A stretch of DNA of 64,000 nucleotides from Desulfobacterales bacterium (GTDB lineage Bacteria; Desulfobacterota; Desulfobacteria; Desulfobacterales; JAFDDL01). Where the stretch lies: NCBI GenBank assembly GCA_034003325.1, contig JAVEYW010000008.1, positions 1 through 64,000 of the forward strand. The letters run 5' to 3'. The translations under genes were made by a program, and so were the position numbers. Below, piece by piece: positions 19,953 through 29,280 of this stretch. The notes under the pieces were generated by a model, which saw nothing but the letters and a program-made list of their open reading frames with translations, made no database searches and had not been told where the DNA came from. Each line of letters opens with the position of its first letter. The stretch's first letter is position 1.

Positions 19953-21020
19953 TTAACTTTTTATCTTTACTTCCGGAAGGTATTCCTTGAACGTCACCCC
20001 GTAAATATCCCAAACCGTGGTAAACAAAGCGGCGATAATGGGGCCGATAATAAAACCGATGAGACCGAAGAGACTGATCCCTCCCAGGGTGCCGAAAAAA
20101 ATTAGCAGCTCGTGCATTTGGGTATCTTTCCCCACGAAGCGGGGACGAAGCAAATTATCCACGCTTCCAACCAAAAGCCCGCAAAACAGCATCAGGCCGA
20201 TCGCCTGAACAAAATGTCCGCCCGCGGCCAGAATAATAGCCGCCGGAAACCAAATCAGGGCCGAGCCCACCGCCGGTATGATCGAAAGCACGGTCATGAT
20301 GGTGGCCCAAAAAAGGGCGCTATCGATGCCGACCACCCAAAAGGCCAAGCCGGCAAATGTACCTTGAATGAGGCCGATCACCAGCGTTCCCTTGATGGTG
20401 GCCCGGGTAACCGAAGTAAATCGATCCAGCATTCGGCGCTCGTCCTCATCCGTCAGCGGCAGATAATAAAGCATTTTGTTCAGAATCTGATCGCCTTCCT
20501 TTAAAAAAAAGAACATGGTGTAAAGAAAAACGAAAAACAGGAAAATGAAGTTCACAGTGGACAGGGTGACCGTTTGCAGGCTGTCAAAGAGAAAGGTGCT
20601 CATCTTTCCCACCAGTGCGCCCGCTTTTTCCAGAATCACATCCTGGTAGGATTTGACCTGATCATAATACGGCACGGATTGCATCAGCTCGTCAAAGGCG
20701 GTAGGCTCTTTTATTCGCTGCTCAATCCAGGGCTTGACGGAGTTGCTGATCTTTATCGCCTGGCCGGCGACGATGCCCAGCAGCCCGGCAAGGGGCAAAA
20801 ATATGATCAGTAAAATAAAGGCCAGCGTTGCAGCGGCGCTTGCGTTCTTTCGGCCGTTAAACCACTTTAAAAACCGTCGAAAAATGGGCTGCGCCATGGC
20901 GGAAAAAATGCCGGTTACCAGTATCACCATCAGAAACTGGCGAATCATGGAGATAAAGAGCAGCGAAATCAAAAGCACCACGAGAAACAAAACCACTTTA
21001 TTGAGCACCGGACGGTCCAT
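19953..21020 (-). CDS. AI-2E (PerM/YdiK) family membrane permease
   Basis: 355 residues with about seven or eight hydrophobic segments. It opens with two TM helices (VVLFLVVLLISLLFISM and MVILVTGIFSAMAQPIF) and has the family motifs FFLKEGDQIL, IKGTLVIGLIQGTFAGLAF and FWATIMTVLSIIPAVGSALIW. The family includes AI-2 exporters and Na+/H+ antiporters, so substrate assignment is not possible. It ends 24 bp before cooS on the same strand and may be co-transcribed. Confidence 0.88.
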   Translation of the reverse strand: MDRPVLNKVVLFLVVLLISLLFISMIRQFLMVILVTGIFSAMAQPIFRRFLKWFNGRKNASAAATLAFILLIIFLPLAGLLGIVAGQAIKISNSVKPWIEQRIKEPTAFDELMQSVPYYDQVKSYQDVILEKAGALVGKMSTFLFDSLQTVTLSTVNFIFLFFVFLYTMFFFLKEGDQILNKMLYYLPLTDEDERRMLDRFTSVTRATIKGTLVIGLIQGTFAGLAFWVVGIDSALFWATIMTVLSIIPAVGSALIWFPAAIILAAGGHFVQAIGLMLFCGLLVGSVDNLLRPRFVGKDTQMHELLIFFGTLGGISLFGLIGFIIGPIIAALFTTVWDIYGVTFKEYLPEVKIKS

Positions 21021-21060
21021 TTGGTCCCCTTTGAATTAATATTTGATAGCCACAACAGCC

Positions 21061-21106
21061 TAATCCGGCAAAGCCGGATGCTGGAAGGCTGGGATGCTGG
21101 GAGGCA
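21061..21106. repeat. Intergenic repeat, CCGGCAAAGCCGG type (copy 1)
   Basis: TAATCCGGCAAAGCCGG, followed by several CTGG-rich units (GCTGGAAGG, CTGGGATG, CTGGGAGG). The first 17 bases match the element at 59371 at 15 positions. The CCGGC-AAA-GCCGG core is a small palindrome. Confidence 0.6.
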
Positions 21107-21180
21107 TAAAAGCCATCTTTCACCTTCAGTGAACATACACGCAAAAACGTGTATGTTTCTGATAGAGGGTCTAAAACGGC

Positions 21181-22005
21181 TTAAAACGCGTTTTCGAAAA
21201 GGCGAGCCACCCGGTCTACATGCTTTTTCTCCGCCTGGGACAGGTTCAGCAGCGCCTTTTGAATGCGCTCATCCTCGCTCTGATCGGCCAAGCTTCGATA
21301 CAAATCATAGGCCGCATATTCGATACGAAGCGCCATCTCCAGGGCATTTGTCATAAACGGGCCGGGCATGGCTTCCAGTTGGCGGCAAAGTTCGGAAAGC
21401 GGTTGCCCCCCTTCCACGATATCGCCGGAAAGCGCGCCGTAAACATCCTGAAACATCTCGGTGGAACGCTCATCCCGGGGGAAAAGGTTGTAAATCAACC
21501 GGGCATGGGCGGTTTCCATGACGCTGATGTCTACCAACGCCTTGACCAGGTCCGTGTCCGTGCATTTTTTAATGACATAGTCATAAAAAAGAAATGCGCC
21601 CTTTTCAAGATTCATTGCCGTTTTGACCCAATCCGTGGGAGCCGACAGATCGTTAAAAATCTCCAGTTTTGGAACATCCGTCACCACTTGCGCTTCCCAG
21701 GCGGCAATGCCGCCGGTAAGGCTGTAAATGGCATGCGGATGTCGCCCGCTGTCCGCGCAGCGTTCCGCGGCGACCCGCGAGCGAATGCCGTGCGCGCAAT
21801 AAAAGATAAGATTCTTATTCACCGGCACCCGCGTGACATCTTTCATTACCTGCGGCAGCGGGATCAGCAAGGCGCCCGGAATATGCTCAACCTCATACTC
21901 CTGCGGCTGACGGACATCCACCAGAAGATAATCCTCTTCCCGCTCCCGCTGCATGTATTCTTTAAGCTCTTCGGGCCACATGGCCTTGATCTTTTCATCT
22001 TTCAT
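21181..22005 (-). CDS. Rhodanese domain fused to ferritin-like (rubrerythrin-type) domain
   Basis: About 274 residues from MKDEKIKAMWPEELKEYM. Residues about 1-100 are a rhodanese sulfurtransferase with the active-site loop FYCAHGIRSR and GGIAAWEAQ. Residues about 125-274 are a ferritin-like four-helix domain with two ExxH metal-binding motifs, METAHARL and QAEKKHVDR. The pairing suggests coupling of sulfane sulfur handling with peroxide or oxygen reduction in an anaerobe (inference). The longer frame to 22086 is less likely. Confidence 0.85.
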   Translation of the reverse strand: MKDEKIKAMWPEELKEYMQREREEDYLLVDVRQPQEYEVEHIPGALLIPLPQVMKDVTRVPVNKNLIFYCAHGIRSRVAAERCADSGRHPHAIYSLTGGIAAWEAQVVTDVPKLEIFNDLSAPTDWVKTAMNLEKGAFLFYDYVIKKCTDTDLVKALVDISVMETAHARLIYNLFPRDERSTEMFQDVYGALSGDIVEGGQPLSELCRQLEAMPGPFMTNALEMALRIEYAAYDLYRSLADQSEDERIQKALLNLSQAEKKHVDRVARLFENAF

Positions 22006-22134
22006 TCTTTCATACTCCCCATGTGTGTGATCGATTACCCCGTTACGCAGCCGATACCTGAAACTGGAAAAGGTGGCTGGCACCAAGCAGCCCAGCTTCC
22101 GGCTTTACCGGTTCAGGGTGCGATTCGGCCCATG

Positions 22135-22842
22135 CTATGAAATCATTGCCACCCGAAATCCAACCCGGGGGCTGCGGCGGTCCGCAGAGCTGAGGCTGCG
22201 AATGGCGCACCGGCAGTACCATGGTTCGGCAGATCCCCAGTCCCCGCCTCTTAGCACACGCGCCAGTCCTTTTTTCGGACCTTGAGGATCAAGGAGCGGG
22301 CTCTGGGCATAATAGTTTCGGTCAAACCAGTCCGCACACCACTCGTGAACATTACCGTGCATGTCGTACAGCCCCCACGCATTGGGCAGTAATCGCCCCA
22401 CCGGATGCGTTTCGCCGCCACTGTTTTTTTGATACCAGGCGTATCGGGGAAGGTTGGCTGGATCGACGCCGAAGCAGAAGGTGCTATGGGAACCCGCCCT
22501 AGCGGCGTATTCCCATTGGGCTTCGGTAGGCAGCCTGTAGGCCCGCGGGCGCTCCAATTTGTTAATTTTTTTGATAAACACCAACGCATCTGAATGAGAC
22601 ACGGTTTCCACGGGCCGGTCCGAGCCGATAAAGTGACTGGGATTTTGCCCCATCACGGCCTGCCACTGGGATTGGGTCACCGCGAATTTGCCAATATAAA
22701 ACGGTTTTTTAAGTTGAACCGTGTGCTTCGGCAGCTCATTCTCGTCGGCCTGATCGGCCTCCCAGTCCCCGCCCATGATAAACGTGCCGGCCGGTACCAA
22801 CATCAGTTCCATACCGATGCGGTTAGTGATGATATCGGCCAT
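22135..22842 (-). CDS. FGE-sulfatase (SUMF1-type) domain protein
   Basis: 235 residues from MADIITNRIGMELMLVPAGTF. It shows the classical FGE-sulfatase motifs: GTFIMGGDWEADQADENE, FYIGKFAVTQSQWQAVMG, YRLPTEAQWEYAARAG, MHGNVHEWCADWF and RVLRGGDWGS. Most such stand-alone bacterial proteins are not proven sulfatase activators, and no sulfatase is adjacent. It lies divergent from the cupin gene, sharing the intergenic region with the FNR-type box. Confidence 0.85.
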   Translation of the reverse strand: MADIITNRIGMELMLVPAGTFIMGGDWEADQADENELPKHTVQLKKPFYIGKFAVTQSQWQAVMGQNPSHFIGSDRPVETVSHSDALVFIKKINKLERPRAYRLPTEAQWEYAARAGSHSTFCFGVDPANLPRYAWYQKNSGGETHPVGRLLPNAWGLYDMHGNVHEWCADWFDRNYYAQSPLLDPQGPKKGLARVLRGGDWGSAEPWYCRCAIRSLSSADRRSPRVGFRVAMIS

Positions 22843-22998
22843 GGTTCTCCTTTCTTCGAACCAAAACGCAACACCGCTTAAGTGTCGACACAAGCCGTGT
22901 TCCCTTATTTCTCCGCATTCCCCGGCACAATGTCAACTTATTTTGTCTTCACATTGCAAAAAGCAACGGATAAACAACATGGCAAAAATATCGTATTA

Positions 22999-23012
22999 TT
23001 GATACAGATCAA
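22999..23012 (+). promoter_or_regulatory. FNR-type binding site
   Basis: TTGAT-ACAG-ATCAA is a perfect match to the FNR consensus half-sites with a 4-bp centre. It lies 109 bp before the cupin start and about 157 bp before the divergent FGE-domain gene. A CRP/FNR-family regulator sensing oxygen or nitrosative stress could act here. Confidence 0.65.
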
Positions 23013-23014
23013 AG

Positions 23015-23040
23015 ACCATACCAAGACACCTTGGTATGGT
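23015..23040. promoter_or_regulatory. Perfect 11-bp inverted repeat (operator or attenuator)
   Basis: ACCATACCAAG (23015-23025) and CTTGGTATGGT (23030-23040) are perfect complements around ACAC. The repeat lies 2 bp after the FNR box and 80 bp before the cupin ATG. There is no T-run, so a protein operator is more likely than a terminator. Confidence 0.6.
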
Positions 23041-23120
23041 TCAAACCATCGGCAACCGGTTAACCGCTCCACTCGATATATTCGCGTGGCAGCATTCATC
23101 CACCTAAAAGGAGAGCGATC

Positions 23121-23438
23121 ATGAAAAAAATAAATGTGTTTGAAGAAAACGGATTTTCAGATAAAGCCTTTACAAAACTGCTCGTCAACGATTCAGCCTA
23201 CTTTAAAATCCTTAATTTCAACTTCAAGGCGGGCCAGCAGTTGCCGATTCACAGTCACGATATCGAGGGGCAACTGAGTATCGTCATTCTGGAGGGCGAA
23301 GGCGAATTTCTGGGCGCAAACAATGCGACCATGCCCGCAAAGCCGGGCAATGTGCTGATCAGTGAGATTTCCGAACCGCACGGTGTTCGGGCCATCACCG
23401 ATCTGCGTGTTCTGGTGACGATTGCGCCGCCGATATGA
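23121..23438 (+). CDS. Small cupin domain protein
   Basis: 105 residues, a single beta-barrel cupin. Metal-ligand motif 1 is HSHDIEGQLSIVILEGEGEF and motif 2 is PGNVLISEISEPHGV, with His and Glu ligands visible. AAAGGAGAG stands 6 bp before the ATG. Its role is not identifiable; the FNR-type box and palindrome directly upstream imply tight regulation by redox state. Confidence 0.85.
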   Translation: MKKINVFEENGFSDKAFTKLLVNDSAYFKILNFNFKAGQQLPIHSHDIEGQLSIVILEGEGEFLGANNATMPAKPGNVLISEISEPHGVRAITDLRVLVTIAPPI

Positions 23439-23460
23439 CACTTGCAAAGAGATTGATTCA

Positions 23461-23898
23461 CCGGCGCTTAAACACCCGATTAGGGGTGGGAGAGAAAATA
23501 GCGATTGAACTGGCTAAGTGCTCTGGGTCGAAAATTCGATGATGGGCTTGAATACTGGTTTTTTTATCGGAAGAAATAATAAAGTCATTGCTGCCCAGGG
23601 GTTTCCCTTCCCGGATGCCATGATGCAAATCAAGGAATCTTGCGGCTTTTTGTTCGAAATCCGGATCGCGGGGCCAAATCCAGCTGCGGTAACACCAGGG
23701 AGCATCTTTGCTCAGCCAGCGCCAAACCGTTTTCCCGCTTGCCGGGCGATTTTTCCGTAAGTGAGTTTGGAGAAAGGACGTCCATGGTCTTTGGGCAACT
23801 GACAGGCAAGCACTGGTCAAAGAAGCGTTTCCGCCATTTTGAGACGATCTGCCGAGGCAAAACCTTGTTCAACTCCGCCAATAAACCAAACCGACCGT
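23461..23898 (-). pseudogene. IS630-family transposase relic
   Basis: Two minus-strand reading frames together recall an IS630-type transposase. LPRQIVSKWRKRFFDQ (helix-turn-helix, about 23870-23820) is followed in another frame by KTVWRWLSKDAPWCYRSWIWPRDPDFEQKAARFLDLH and the first DDE Asp in ISSDKKTSIQAHHR. The frame changes at least once, the middle is shortened and the C-terminal catalytic residues are absent. No terminal inverted repeats were recognised. Confidence 0.75.
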
Positions 23899-24082
23899 AA
23901 ATTCACCTAAAAGCGCCAGTCAGGCATGCGCTGTGATCAAATCTTTCGGTAACTACTCAGGAATACAGAATTCAGAATAATGCACTAACCGCCTGAATCT
24001 TCATGTAAATGCCATTCGGAAAAAAAGGGGATGGGTCGCAATCTCGTTTTTTGCAATGCCCGCGTCGATTCGCGGAAATATT

Positions 24083-24997
24083 TCAGTGGAGGGTGATGCC
24101 ATGAACCATATCCAAAAATGCCTCGACCCTTGTCAGCACATGATCCCGCTGCGTATGCTCATCGCACACGATGACCATGAAGGGGACCGGGTGATTTAGC
24201 CGGTTATGAAGGCTTGCCAGCTCTATTCTGAGCAGCGCGTCCACCCCGCAATTAAAGGGCACGAGGTGAATCATCCCGGCGGGCCGCTGCACCTGCGTAA
24301 AATAGAGAAATCCCCCCAAAACCTCACGGGCGGATCGCCAGTACAATGTCTTTGCGTAATAATCATGCCTTGCCGCCAGCGAGGTCAGGGTGTTAAAGGC
24401 GATATCCCGGGTGCTCACCGTTTCATGGCCCAGCCCGTGCAATATCTCCGGCACCCCGTTATTCAGATGTGCATCCGGCAGCACATAGGCGTGCCCGATC
24501 AGGGCGATGGCCTTTGAAATATCGCGTTTCCGCAAATCTTCCGTAAGGTGCGCCCCGGCCTTTTCCACAACCGGGCTTGCCGTCGAACTTTTTCCGAAAA
24601 GCTGCTTGAAAATGTCGGCGGCAAGAAAATCCACCGGACCGGATGTCACCGCATCGATTTCAGGCGTCAACAGGGGAATCAACTTCGCTGAATACAGCCT
24701 TTCCAGATTGAGCCGGACCATATCCGGCAAGGCGCGAAAATTCGGACACATCAGATAATTGTCCAAGCGGATGATTCGAGGGACCAGCAACGCATCCACC
24801 CCGGGCAACAAGGACAGCGCGCTTCGAACCATTTTTTTGAAGGGATAACAGGCATCCCCGTCAAGAAGCAGTTGGCTGCGGACTTTTTTGGCGGAATCAT
24901 GGACCCATTCGATTTCTGGGGCCAATCGGTCAAGCGTTGCCTTTAACGCCGCCATCCCCTCCACATGCAACAGCTCCCGGCAAAACCCGACCTTCAT
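24083..24997 (-). CDS. Acyl-CoA dehydratase activase-related protein (DUF2229 type), subunit-like
   Basis: 304 residues from MKVGFCRELLHVEG. The ATG overlaps the upstream stop as ATGA, which fixes the start. It resembles the DUF2229/CoA-activase-related part of 2-hydroxyacyl-CoA dehydratase systems: LDGDACYPFKKM, VDALLVPRIIRLDNYLMCPNF, and LIGHAYVLPDAHLNNGV. Cys residues in these segments could bind an iron-sulfur cluster. No ATPase activase domain (ASKHA) is present in this gene or its partner. It forms a two-gene operon with 24994-26094. Confidence 0.75.
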   Translation of the reverse strand: MKVGFCRELLHVEGMAALKATLDRLAPEIEWVHDSAKKVRSQLLLDGDACYPFKKMVRSALSLLPGVDALLVPRIIRLDNYLMCPNFRALPDMVRLNLERLYSAKLIPLLTPEIDAVTSGPVDFLAADIFKQLFGKSSTASPVVEKAGAHLTEDLRKRDISKAIALIGHAYVLPDAHLNNGVPEILHGLGHETVSTRDIAFNTLTSLAARHDYYAKTLYWRSAREVLGGFLYFTQVQRPAGMIHLVPFNCGVDALLRIELASLHNRLNHPVPFMVIVCDEHTQRDHVLTRVEAFLDMVHGITLH

Positions 24998-26094
24998 ATT
25001 AGACGCCTCTTTTTTCGCCACATCATAATATCCACAAACGCTTCCAACTGGGTGTCTATGCGAAGCCCCATATCCTGCCGATCAATAACAATCGGAAGGA
25101 CCGGCAGATTCAAATCCTCGCTCACGGCGGAGAGGACTGCGGCCGCATTGGTCTCCGGCATGCAGGAAAACGGATAGACATGCACCACGCCGTCATAGCC
25201 TTCCCCGGCTGCCGCCACTGCCTCGGCTACTGAAAAATTGCATTCCGCGCCCACATCATAATTCAGATAAGGCACGGCCCTGTGAAGCAACGCCTGCCTT
25301 TGCTTCAGCAACTTTTTATCCAACCGGGAGCCCCTTCGAATATGCGTGCTGAAATAGGAGGATCGGTGCACCATCACCCCCAGATGTCCCAGGCGCCTTT
25401 CCACATCCATATTAATGGAGGGTTCCATCACCGTGTACACCTCTCCCACCATCACCACCCGCAATGGAGAGCGACCGCTTTTCTCAATTTGTCTCAGCGC
25501 GCTGATCGCCTCATTTCCAGCACGTGTCAGTTCTCGAACCCCCTTGGCCGCATCCATATCGCAAAGCCCCTTTTCAAGCAACGCATCCACCCGGGCTGAA
25601 TAGCGGGCCTTCGCGCGCATTTCGGCGGCGGTACGCTCCAGATGATCGCACCACATCATCTTTTTCCATCCCATGACCATGGCCCGGGGAAAGCGAAAAA
25701 AATTGCCCGGCGAAAGTTCTCTGCGCAACATCCGCGTTTCCTCGCGGTTTTGCATCAGGGCCTGCCGGTTGAAAATGCCCGGGATGGTAAGCCACCGAAT
25801 ATCATAGCCCAAGTCCCGCAACAGAATCTTTAATATCCGGTCATAGAGCCCAAGCCGGCATGGCGGGCCGCTTCCCACCATCACAACGGTATCCGCCCCC
25901 CTTTCAATGGCATCCACCAAATTACCCAGAATGACCTTTAAGGGCAGGCATACCGATTCGTTGGTGTGATATTCTCCGATTTCGCGGGTGCGGTTTGAGG
26001 TGGGACTCGGCAGCACGTAGGAAATCCCTGCGGTTTCAGCCACGGCCTTGCAGAAAATATGCATGCTCCCCAGATGGGGAAAGGTCACTTTCAT
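24994..26094 (-). CDS. 2-hydroxyacyl-CoA dehydratase-family (HgdB/HgdC-like) protein
   Basis: 366 residues. Segments typical of the family are GEYHTNESVCLPLKVILGN, VVMVGSGPPCRLGLY, VVMVGEVYTVMEPSINMDVE and VHVYPFSCMPETNAAAVL, with Cys residues at positions that bind the [4Fe-4S] cluster in dehydratase components. A stand-alone pair of such proteins, without the ASKHA activator, is widespread in anaerobes and has no firmly assigned substrate. It is the first gene of the pair. Confidence 0.78.
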   Translation of the reverse strand: MKVTFPHLGSMHIFCKAVAETAGISYVLPSPTSNRTREIGEYHTNESVCLPLKVILGNLVDAIERGADTVVMVGSGPPCRLGLYDRILKILLRDLGYDIRWLTIPGIFNRQALMQNREETRMLRRELSPGNFFRFPRAMVMGWKKMMWCDHLERTAAEMRAKARYSARVDALLEKGLCDMDAAKGVRELTRAGNEAISALRQIEKSGRSPLRVVMVGEVYTVMEPSINMDVERRLGHLGVMVHRSSYFSTHIRRGSRLDKKLLKQRQALLHRAVPYLNYDVGAECNFSVAEAVAAAGEGYDGVVHVYPFSCMPETNAAAVLSAVSEDLNLPVLPIVIDRQDMGLRIDTQLEAFVDIMMWRKKRRLI

Positions 26095-26433
26095 GGGGCA
26101 GGGAGAGTCCGTTTTTGTTTAAGAAATTCAATGGTGCTCGCAGACATCGTTGAGCCATATCATCTGAAAGCCGACTCCCGCAAGCGTCTATTTAGCCGGC
26201 GATGCAACCTGCCCTTGGTAAAACATTCATGCCATGACCGGGCAACTGCCGCTTATTTACATGCGAGACGATAATGGTTAGTGTATGCGCATGGTAGAAA
26301 AGTCGGAGGCATGCCGTTTTCAATCCAAGGCAATGATAACCCCTTTGGCCTGCGTATACATAATAGGCTCCCGCTTTCACGGGGAACCATGAAACAACAG
26401 AAAGCGCTCAGTGCATTGCACCATAAAGGCAAC
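26095..26433. other. Intergenic region without recognisable gene
   Basis: About 340 bp between the divergent dehydratase-like pair and the glycosyltransferase gene. The open frame of the latter runs back to 26281, but its residues there are not family-like. No terminator, RNA gene or convincing promoter pair was recognised. Confidence 0.45.
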
Positions 26434-27249
26434 ATGACCGTCAGTGTCATTATTCCCACCTATAATCGGGCATGGGCGATAAAAGCAGCGATTGATTCGG
26501 TTCTGTCACAGGATTACGATGGCCATGAGCTCATTGTCGTGGACGACGGATCCACGGATGAAACGAATTCCACGCTGGCCGAATATGTACCCCGGATAAC
26601 GGTAATCCGGCAGGCCAACCGGGGCGTAAGCGCCGCTCGCAACCGGGGGATTCTTGAAGCCACAGGTGAACTGATCGCTTTTCTCGACTCGGATGATCGA
26701 TGGCTACCGGGGAAATTAAGCCGCCAGGTCGATTTTTTTAACGCTCACCCGAAGGCGTTGATTTGTCAGACCGAGGAAATATGGATTAGAAACGGCGTTC
26801 GGGTAAACCCGAAAAACCGGCATCAAAAACCGTCCGGGGATATTTTTGAACCGTCTTTGCAGTTGTGCCTGGTCAGTCCGTCCGCCGTGATGATGCAGCG
26901 GCGCTTGTTTGATAGCGTCGGCGCCTTCGATGAGGCACTTCCCGCCTGCGAGGACTATGATTTATGGCTAAGAGTGGCTTGCCGGTATCCGGTGTACCTG
27001 ATCGATGAGGCGCTGATCGTTAAAACCGGGGGACATTCGGATCAATTATCGAAAATGCCGGCCCTGGACCAATTCCGCATTGCCTCCCTTTCTCGACTGA
27101 TCGAAAGCGGGGTGCTTTCGGCGCTTCAACGCACGGCCGCGGTTACTGTTCTTCGGGAAAAATGTCAAATATACGCTCAGGGGTGCAAGAAACGGGGGCG
27201 CAGTGAAGAAGCCGCGCGCATGAAAATGCTTGCTGAACGGTACGCATAA
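26434..27249 (+). CDS. Glycosyltransferase family 2 protein
   Basis: 271 residues from MTVSVIIPTYNRAW; starts at 26389 or 26281 are possible, but the family begins at this Met. The GT-A fold is clear: ELIVVDDGSTDET, RQANRGVSAARNRGI, the DxD motif in FLDSDDRWLPGK and EDYDLWLRVACRYPV. It lacks membrane segments. It would transfer a sugar from a nucleotide donor to a glycan or lipid acceptor; the acceptor is unknown. It is isolated, converging on dnaK across a shared terminator. Confidence 0.88.
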   Translation: MTVSVIIPTYNRAWAIKAAIDSVLSQDYDGHELIVVDDGSTDETNSTLAEYVPRITVIRQANRGVSAARNRGILEATGELIAFLDSDDRWLPGKLSRQVDFFNAHPKALICQTEEIWIRNGVRVNPKNRHQKPSGDIFEPSLQLCLVSPSAVMMQRRLFDSVGAFDEALPACEDYDLWLRVACRYPVYLIDEALIVKTGGHSDQLSKMPALDQFRIASLSRLIESGVLSALQRTAAVTVLREKCQIYAQGCKKRGRSEEAARMKMLAERYA

Positions 27250-27251
27250 AA

Positions 27252-27281
27252 AACCCGCGGCGCCCATTGGAACCGCGGGTT
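27252..27281 (-). terminator. Intrinsic terminator of the grpE-dnaK operon
   Basis: A perfect 9-bp stem, AACCCGCGG (27252-27260) with CCGCGGGTT (27273-27281), has a 12-base loop. On the minus strand it is followed by TTTTTT, the mark of Rho-independent termination after dnaK. On the plus strand the tail is weaker but may also stop glycosyltransferase transcription. Confidence 0.88.
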
Positions 27282-27309
27282 CTGTATTTATTTTCCGCCC
27301 GGCGAAATT

Positions 27310-29223
27310 TTATTTTTTATCTTCTTTTACTTCTTCAAAATCGGCATCCACCACATCATCATCCTGCGCGGCACTCGCACTTTGCCCGGCACCGGCATCA
27401 CCCTGTCCGCCCGCCTTTGCGGCTTCCTGGTACATGGCCTCCGCCAGCTTGTGAGACGCCTGAGTCAGCTCTTCGCTCTTTTGCTTAATGGCGTCCGTAT
27501 CCTCGCCTTCCATGGCTTTTTTCAGTGCGGCAGTTGCCTCCTCGATCTTGGTTTTGGTGCCGGCATCGACCTTGTCACCCAGGTCTTTGATCGATTTTTC
27601 CGTCGCGTAAATCAAGCTGTCCGCCGTGTTTCTGGCCTCCACCAGCTCTTTTTTCTTTTTGTCTTCCTCGGCATGAAGCTCGGCATCTTTGATGAGCTTT
27701 TCGATGTCCGCTTCGGACAGGCCGCTGGAAGCGGTGATTTTAATGGATTGTTCCTTGGCGGTGGCCATGTCCTTGGCCGATACATTCACAATCCCGTTGG
27801 CATCGATATCAAAGGCGACTTCAATTTGCGGCACCCCTCTTGGAGCCGGCGGAATGCCGACCAACTCGAACCTGCCGAGGGTTTTATTGTTGGCCGCCAT
27901 TTCACGTTCTCCCTGAAGCACATGAATGGAAACCGCCGGTTGATTGTCCGCGGCCGTTGAAAAAATCTGGCTCTTTTTGGTCGGAATGGTCGTGTTCTTA
28001 TCAATCAGTTTGGTAAACACACCACCAAGGGTTTCAATGCCGAGAGAAAGCGGCGTGACATCGAGCAGCAGGACATCCTTGACATCCCCTTTGAGCACGC
28101 CGGCCTGAATAGCAGCTCCCACCGCCACCACCTCATCCGGATTCACCCCTCGGTGCGGTTCCTTGCCGAAAATCTTTCGAACCCGGTCCTGAACTGCGGG
28201 CATTCGCGTCATGCCGCCCACCAGTATCACTTCATGGATATCATTGGGACTTAGACCCGCATCCTTCATGGCCGTGCGACAGGGTGCTTCCAGATTGTCC
28301 AGAAGATCGCTGACCAGGCTTTCCAGCTTTGCCCGCGAAATCTTGATATTTAAATGTTTCGGCCCACTGGCGTCCGCCGTGATAAACGGCAGGTTGACAT
28401 CGGTCTCCATGGACGTGGAAAGCTCCATCTTGGCTTTCTCAGCCGCTTCCTTCAGGCGTTGAAGGGCCATTTTATCGCTTCGCAAATTGATTCCCTGGTC
28501 TTTATGAAATTCATTGGCCAAATAATCGATAATTCTTAAGTCAAAATCTTCACCACCCAAATGGGTATCTCCGTTCGTGGCCTTGACTTCAAAAACACCT
28601 TCTCCGATTTCAAGAACCGATACATCAAAGGTTCCCCCACCCAGGTCGAACACGGCAATTTTTTCCTCTTTTTTCTTGTCCAGCCCATAGGCCAGGGATG
28701 CAGCGGTCGGCTCATTGATGATGCGAAGCACGTTCAGACCGGCAATTTTGCCGGCATCCTTGGTTGCCTGCCGCTGGCTGTCATTAAAATAAGCCGGCAC
28801 CGTAATAACGGCATCCGTAACGGTTTCACCCAGGTATTCCTCTGCGGTCTTCTTAAGGTTGGCGAGAATAAAGGAGGAGATCTCGGCAGGACTATGTTGT
28901 TTGCCCTGAATGTTGATTCGAATATCGCCGTTTGAGGCCTGCTCGATCTTATAAGGCAGTACCTTGATGTCACTCTGAACTTCTGGAGAGTTGAATTTCC
29001 TTCCAATCAGGCGTTTCACACCGAACACGGTGTTCTCGGGATTGGTAATGGCCTGGCGTTTAGCAATCTGGCCGACCAGGCGCTCTCCGCTGTTTGATAT
29101 GGCGACTATGGACGGCGTTGTGCGCCCGCCTTCCGGATTGGTGATGACCTTCGGATCACCGCCCTCCATGATCGCCACACAGGAATTCGTCGTACCCAGA
29201 TCGATCCCTATAATCTTGCCCAT
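27310..29223 (-). CDS. dnaK: Chaperone protein DnaK (Hsp70)
   Basis: 637 residues, standard DnaK. The N-terminal ATPase starts [16 protein letters not shown], with [15 protein letters not shown] and [14 protein letters not shown]. The substrate domain includes [17 protein letters not shown]. The C-terminal lid ends in a Gly/Ala/Gln-rich stretch and [12 protein letters not shown]. It folds client proteins with GrpE, whose gene is 57 bp upstream. DnaJ is not in the window. Confidence 0.98.
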   Translation of the reverse strand: MGKIIGIDLGTTNSCVAIMEGGDPKVITNPEGGRTTPSIVAISNSGERLVGQIAKRQAITNPENTVFGVKRLIGRKFNSPEVQSDIKVLPYKIEQASNGDIRINIQGKQHSPAEISSFILANLKKTAEEYLGETVTDAVITVPAYFNDSQRQATKDAGKIAGLNVLRIINEPTAASLAYGLDKKKEEKIAVFDLGGGTFDVSVLEIGEGVFEVKATNGDTHLGGEDFDLRIIDYLANEFHKDQGINLRSDKMALQRLKEAAEKAKMELSTSMETDVNLPFITADASGPKHLNIKISRAKLESLVSDLLDNLEAPCRTAMKDAGLSPNDIHEVILVGGMTRMPAVQDRVRKIFGKEPHRGVNPDEVVAVGAAIQAGVLKGDVKDVLLLDVTPLSLGIETLGGVFTKLIDKNTTIPTKKSQIFSTAADNQPAVSIHVLQGEREMAANNKTLGRFELVGIPPAPRGVPQIEVAFDIDANGIVNVSAKDMATAKEQSIKITASSGLSEADIEKLIKDAELHAEEDKKKKELVEARNTADSLIYATEKSIKDLGDKVDAGTKTKIEEATAALKKAMEGEDTDAIKQKSEELTQASHKLAEAMYQEAAKAGGQGDAGAGQSASAAQDDDVVDADFEEVKEDKK

Positions 29224-29280
29224 GTTTCTCCTCCTCCTTGCTTAGAAGCCTTATCTGTCATTTGAAAAAGTATGAATATA

